The notes under the pieces are model-generated. The model was not told where the DNA came from and ran no database searches. It was given only the letters and a program-made list of their open reading frames with translations. A DNA stretch of 9,105 bases. Origin: a bacterium (GTDB lineage Bacteria > Patescibacteriota > Minisyncoccia > UBA6257 > 02-FULL-45-10c). Of this stretch, positions 6,391 to 9,105 are shown piece after piece. The stretch's first letter is position 1. Each line of letters opens with the position of its first letter. The stretch is from the NCBI GenBank assembly GCA_030646555.1, contig JAUSKP010000066.1, forward strand, positions 1 to 9,105, read 5' to 3'. The position numbers and the translations under genes are program-made.

Positions 6391-6421
6391 CCGCCTCCGC
6401 CAAAGCTACGGCGAGGCAAAG
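6391..6421. repeat. Palindromic repeat related to the 30-bp elements in thrC
   Basis: GCCT (6393-6396) and CGCC (6398-6401) pair with GGCG (6410-6413) and AGGC (6414-6417), with one bulged C and an eight-base loop AAAGCTAC. The overall form CCTCCGCC...CGGCGAGGCAAAG resembles the CCCTCCTTCG...CGGACGGGCAAG elements at 8488-8517 and 8967-8996. It stands out as GC-rich within strongly AT-rich spacer. Confidence 0.65.
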
Positions 6422-6487
6422 TAAAAGTAAAATCAATAAAATAACAATTAAAATTAAAAATAAAATAATAATTAAAAAAAAATAAAA
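6422..6487 (+). other. A/T-rich, G-poor tract before rnj
   Basis: The 60 bases immediately before the rnj start are almost only A and T, with no G after 6427. No Shine-Dalgarno sequence is present. Several TAAAAT-like hexamers could serve as -10 boxes but none is singled out. An unstructured A-rich leader could itself favour ribosome loading on rnj. Confidence 0.5.
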
Positions 6488-8239
6488 ATGATAAAAAACA
6501 CACAGCGCGCTCAACACGCGCCACGCACACAAAGAAAACACGACGCGCAAAGAACGGTAAGAAAAAGCCTCGACTCGGAGCCAGTTTTAAGATTCTGCCC
6601 GTTGGGCGGATTTGAAGAAATCGGCCGAAATTGCGTCTTTTTTGAATATAAAAACGAAATAGTCATAGTGGATGTGGGAATTCAATTCCCCGAAGAAGAA
6701 ACCCCTGGAATAGACTATATTATTCCAAATGTCTCCTACTTAGAGCCAAAAAAGAAGAATATTAAAGGCATAATCCTAACCCACGGACACTATGACCACA
6801 TTCACGCCATCCCCTACCTTATAGAAAAATTGGGCAATCCAATTATTTATACCGCGGCTCTGACCAAAGCTCTAGTGGAAAAAAGAATGGAAGAATTTCC
6901 AAATCTGCCGAAACCAAGATTCCAAGTGGTAAAACATGCCGATGAAGTTACTATTTCAGAAAATTTTAAAGCCAAATTTTTTGATATTGGACACACGATC
7001 CCGGACGGAGTTGGGTTCGTAATGAATACGCCGGCAGGAAAAATGACTCATTTTGGAGACTTTAGAGTTGAAAGAGACGCAAAGGGAGAGCCATATAATC
7101 TAGAAGTTTATGAGGCTCTCGGAAAAATGGATATTCACACGGCTTTTATAGACAGCACCAATGCTGACGTCGCGGGCAAATCAATATCGGAAGAAACAGT
7201 TCAAAAAAACCTGGAAGATCTGTTCAAGCAAGCCGAAGGCAGAATTATTGTGGCAACATTCGCTTCATTGCTTAGCCGTGTAGTCGCCATATTTAATATC
7301 GCCGAAAAACTAGGGAGGAAGGTCGCCTTAAACGGCAGATCAATGAAAGACAATGTGCAGATAGCAAAAAATCTGGGCTATATTAAAGCCGCAAAAAATC
7401 TCTTAATAACCGTGGAAGAAATTCAAAAATATAAAGATGACAAAGTTATTATTTTAACTACCGGCGGACAGGGAGAGCCAAACGCGGGACTTAATAAAAT
7501 TGCCCAAGGAGAGCATAAAAATTTAAGATTCAAATCAACCGATACCGTGATATTTTCATCTTCCGTAGTCCCGGGCAATGAAAGAAGCGTCCAAATGCTT
7601 CAGGATAATATTTCCAGGCAGGTCAATGAAGTTTTTAATTCTAAACTGCTAGATATCCACGCCAGCGGACACTCTCCAAAAGAAGATCTGGCTTTAATTA
7701 TGAAGCTTGTTAAGCCAAGGTTTATTGTGCCGGCGAATGCTTATTACTTTAAAAGAAAGGCTTGCGCTAAGATTGCCTTGAGTATGGGATATTCAAAAGA
7801 CCATGCTGTTTTAGTAGACAATGGCCAGATTTGTGAAATAACCAAAGACAATTTTAAACCTACGTCTGAAAAGGTTCCTGTAAACTATGTGATGGTTGAC
7901 GGACTTGGAGTCGGCGATGTTGAAGAAGTTGTTTTAAGGGATAGGCTCATGCTTTCCGAGGAGGGTATGGTGGTTGTGATCGCGACTATAGATAGGCAAA
8001 CCGGAAAATTAATAAAAAACCCGGATATTATTTCCAGAGGGTTTATTTTTCTAAAGGAGAATAAAACTCTTTTAGATGATATTAGAAATAAGCTTAAAAA
8101 TGTTCTGATCCGTATTCCTTTCCATCAAAAACCGGACCCGGATTATATCAAAGGACTTATAAGAGATCAGATCGGCCAATTGCTTTGGAATAAAACAAAA
8201 CGCAGGCCAATGATTCTGCCGGTATTGATTGAAATATAA
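6488..8239 (+). CDS. rnj: Ribonuclease J, metallo-beta-lactamase/beta-CASP exo- and endoribonuclease
   Basis: RNase J degrades and matures RNA with 5'-to-3' exonuclease and endonuclease activity. The 583-residue product starts with a basic extension (residues 1-33), then the core LRFCPLGGFEEIGRN. Metal-binding motifs are H99/H101/D103/H104 (HGHYDH), H169 (GHTIPD) and D191 (GDF). Beta-CASP marks are DSTNAD (222-227), TGGQGEP (325-331), PGNE (362-365) and HASGH (391-395). The C-terminal domain (about 460-583) includes NPDIISRGF. The oddity is at 415-426: where relatives have PVHGEYR with a conserved metal-binding His, this protein reads PANAYYF, putting N417 at the His position. The ATG at 6488 is the only reasonable start and lacks a Shine-Dalgarno sequence. 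Family assignment is firm; full catalytic competence is less certain. Confidence 0.94.
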   Translation: MIKNTQRAQHAPRTQRKHDAQRTVRKSLDSEPVLRFCPLGGFEEIGRNCVFFEYKNEIVIVDVGIQFPEEETPGIDYIIPNVSYLEPKKKNIKGIILTHGHYDHIHAIPYLIEKLGNPIIYTAALTKALVEKRMEEFPNLPKPRFQVVKHADEVTISENFKAKFFDIGHTIPDGVGFVMNTPAGKMTHFGDFRVERDAKGEPYNLEVYEALGKMDIHTAFIDSTNADVAGKSISEETVQKNLEDLFKQAEGRIIVATFASLLSRVVAIFNIAEKLGRKVALNGRSMKDNVQIAKNLGYIKAAKNLLITVEEIQKYKDDKVIILTTGGQGEPNAGLNKIAQGEHKNLRFKSTDTVIFSSSVVPGNERSVQMLQDNISRQVNEVFNSKLLDIHASGHSPKEDLALIMKLVKPRFIVPANAYYFKRKACAKIALSMGYSKDHAVLVDNGQICEITKDNFKPTSEKVPVNYVMVDGLGVGDVEEVVLRDRLMLSEEGMVVVIATIDRQTGKLIKNPDIISRGFIFLKENKTLLDDIRNKLKNVLIRIPFHQKPDPDYIKGLIRDQIGQLLWNKTKRRPMILPVLIEI

Positions 8240-8272
8240 AAAATTCCCCCGCATTGCGGGGGAATTTTTTAT
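8236..8272. terminator. Bidirectional terminator shared by rnj and thrC
   Basis: A perfect 17-bp inverted repeat (8236-8252 with 8256-8272, loop ATT) has a CCCCCGC/GCGGGGG core flanked by A6 and T6 runs, so it reads as an intrinsic terminator on both strands. The TAA stop of rnj (8237-8239) lies in the left arm and the TAA stop of thrC (8269-8271) in the right arm, at exactly mirrored positions. Confidence 0.95.
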
Positions 8273-9105
8273 TTCAGTAATTTCTTTAATTCTTCAAAGC
8301 TATTTTCAATCAATATGGATTTCTTTTCTTTGCCCATAATTTCCTTAAGTTTTTCGGATCCGCCAACTGGCGGATCTATTTTCTTTCCGATCATTGGTTC
8401 AATGGCGTCTTTAAATTTAACCGGATGCGCGGTGCTCAAAGATATGATCGTATCTCCAATTCCGCTTTCCTGCCCTTCGACTCCGCTCCCTCCTTCGCAG
8501 GACTTCGGACGGGCAAGCAGGACAAGCGCAGCTTTTACGGCAACGGCGCTGTGAGTATCAAGTAAATACCCCGATTCTTTATAAACTGACTTAATTGTTT
8601 CGGTAGTTTCTTCTTCACTTACACTAATGCCGAGAATATCTCTTGCCATTAACCCCGTTAGAGACCGTGAGGGCTCGCAGCGTTTCCCCTGCTCTAACGG
8701 GGTCAATTTTGCGTCATTTTGATACAGATCCAGCATCCTGGCAAAGTTGGACGGGTTGCCCACATCCATTGAATTAGACATCGTTTTTTGCGATGGGCGG
8801 GGCCTATAAACACCTGTATGGAGATATTCGGGTACCACGTCGTTTATATTGGTAGCCGCGATAAATTTCGCTATTGGAAGACCAATTTTTTTACACATTA
8901 ACCCGGCGGTTAAATTGCCAAAGTTGCCACTGGGCACCGAAAAGGCTAGTTTTAAGTTATTAGTTTCCCTCCTTCGCCTGGCTTCGGACGGGCAAGTAAG
9001 TTTTAAGTTTTTTAATAATTGTCCGTATCCAAAAAAATAATAAAACATCTGCGGAAGCAGTCTGCCGAAGTTTATGGAATTAGCGGAAGAAAATTCCCCT
9101 TTTCC
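8269..9105 (-). CDS. thrC: Threonine synthase, C-terminal part, carrying in-frame palindromic insertions
   Basis: Threonine synthase is the PLP enzyme that converts O-phosphohomoserine to threonine. The gene enters from beyond the right edge: the frame is open to 9105, with ANSINFGRLLPQ before the first internal Met (9048), so that Met is not the start. About 278 residues are visible. Family marks are SVPSGNFGNLTAGL, the IAATNINDVVPEYLHTG stretch, TMSNSMDVGNPSNFARMLDLY, GYLLDTHSAVAVKAAL and ISLSTAHPVKF. These match the E. coli-type ThrC fold; the N-terminal PLP-lysine region is outside the window. The conserved blocks are separated by foreign-looking peptides: TCPSEARRRRET, TPLEQGKRCEPSRSLTG, ARPKSCEGGSGVEGQE and DPPVGG. 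Each is encoded by a palindromic repeat listed separately. All preserve the frame, so the gene may still be active, but this is unproven. Confidence 0.92.
   Translation of the reverse strand, partial: GKGEFSSANSINFGRLLPQMFYYFFGYGQLLKNLKLTCPSEARRRRETNNLKLAFSVPSGNFGNLTAGLMCKKIGLPIAKFIAATNINDVVPEYLHTGVYRPRPSQKTMSNSMDVGNPSNFARMLDLYQNDAKLTPLEQGKRCEPSRSLTGLMARDILGISVSEEETTETIKSVYKESGYLLDTHSAVAVKAALVLLARPKSCEGGSGVEGQESGIGDTIISLSTAHPVKFKDAIEPMIGKKIDPPVGGSEKLKEIMGKEKKSILIENSFEELKKLLK
8357..8376. repeat. Perfect 20-bp palindrome inside thrC
   Basis: GATCCGCCA (8357-8365) pairs with TGGCGGATC (8368-8376) around AC. It encodes the DPPVGG part of a loop between KIDPP and SEKLKEIM near the ThrC C-terminus. 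Size and base pattern resemble the hairpin at 1703-1722 (CCGTC...GACGG), suggesting a related small palindrome. Confidence 0.75.
8473..8527. repeat. Composite repeat: one element split by another, in thrC
   Basis: The left part CCCTTCGACTCCGCT (8473-8487) and right part CAGGACAAGC (8518-8527) join to an uninterrupted 25-base sequence once the 30-bp element at 8488-8517 is removed. That joined sequence matches, from memory, a short repeat common in Patescibacteria and some other genomes. The composite encodes the Gly/Glu-rich peptide between AVKAAL and TIISLSTAHP of ThrC, where relatives have only a short loop. Confidence 0.65.
8488..8517. repeat. 30-bp element, copy 1, nested in another repeat within thrC
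   Basis: It runs CCCTCCTTCG...CTTCGGACGGGCAAG and matches 8967-8996 at 27 of 30 positions, differing only in the central four bases. It is ten codons long, so it keeps the thrC frame. CCC and TCC at the left can pair with GGA and GGG at the right around a bulged C. Confidence 0.8.
8652..8703. repeat. 52-bp element with 12-bp terminal inverted repeats inside thrC
   Basis: ACCCCGTTAGAG (8652-8663) and CTCTAACGGGGT (8692-8703) are perfect inverted repeats around a 28-base centre. On the thrC strand it encodes TPLEQGKRCEPSRSLTG, which falls between MLDLYQNDAK and MARDILGISVSEEE, where other ThrC proteins have a much shorter link. The 12-bp arms have the same length and general sequence as those at 1691-1747, so both belong to one family. 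Confidence 0.85.
8948..9009. repeat. 30-bp element, copy 2, flanked by an 11-bp direct repeat in thrC
   Basis: The element core is 8967-8996. AGTTTTAAGTT occurs at 8948-8958 and again at 8999-9009, bracketing it. The two copies are 51 bases apart, exactly 17 codons, so the protein repeats NLKL on either side of the insert. Removing the 17 residues gives an ordinary ThrC join, LLKNLKLAFSVPSGNFG. This looks like a target-site duplication. Confidence 0.8.

Noticed and set aside
6312..6530. 72-residue open frame on the minus strand over the tRNA spacer
   Set aside because: It overlaps the tRNA-Leu and the rnj start, and its product is low-complexity Phe/Tyr/Asn from A/T-rich DNA.
8269..9048. thrC as a complete 259-residue gene starting at the Met at 9048
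   Set aside because: The frame stays open to the window edge and the upstream residues SANSINFGRLLPQ are a conserved ThrC block, so the gene is cut by the window.
2..9105. Alternative genetic code with TGA as glycine (Gracilibacteria/Absconditabacteria type)
   Set aside because: All conserved glycines use GGN codons, no gene needs TGA in frame, and all eight stops are TAA or TAG. The absence of TGA stops in so few genes is not informative.

Overview
The window looks like a piece of a Patescibacteria (Candidate Phyla Radiation) genome, most likely a Parcubacteria-type lineage. This is inferred from gene content and style: an RNase Y/RNase J pair, a 71-residue SecG beside an uncleaved, membrane-anchored peptide-binding protein, a short four-helix YvlD/phage-holin-4_2-type protein, AT-rich spacers, no clear Shine-Dalgarno sites, and many short palindromic repeats. 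I cannot name the species. The standard code fits: every visible stop is TAA or TAG, and no frame needs TGA read as a sense codon.

Layout. rny (RNase Y) runs leftward from 1522 and its stop codon lies at the window edge. A divergent spacer of about 290 bp carries a perfect TATAAT box and a highly structured leader, followed by gpmI (cofactor-independent phosphoglycerate mutase). Then come an unrecognised charged helical protein, a four-helix membrane protein, secG and an OppA-like solute-binding protein, all rightward and closely spaced. A 389-bp gene-poor stretch (6099-6487) holds a truncated duplicate of the 5' end of tRNA-Leu, two abutting hairpins, the intact tRNA-Leu(CAG), another palindromic repeat and an almost pure A/T tract leading into rnj (RNase J). 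rnj and a leftward, N-terminally incomplete thrC (threonine synthase) converge on a shared perfect 17-bp-stem terminator.

How the genes relate. RNase Y and RNase J are the two main mRNA-decay nucleases of bacteria lacking RNase E, so the window holds most of the core decay machinery plus one glycolytic enzyme. SecG and the anchored binding protein belong to envelope export and solute capture. ThrC performs the last step of threonine synthesis.

The most striking signal is a set of short palindromic repeats that have entered both spacers and genes. The visible part of thrC carries at least four in-frame insertions. One is flanked by an 11-bp direct repeat that duplicates the peptide NLKL. Another is nested inside a different repeat. 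A third has the same class of 12-bp terminal inverted repeats as an element in the gpmI leader. This resembles the in-protein palindromic elements of Rickettsia (RPE) and REP/MITE-like elements, but the families here are different ones. No transposase that could mobilise them lies in the window.
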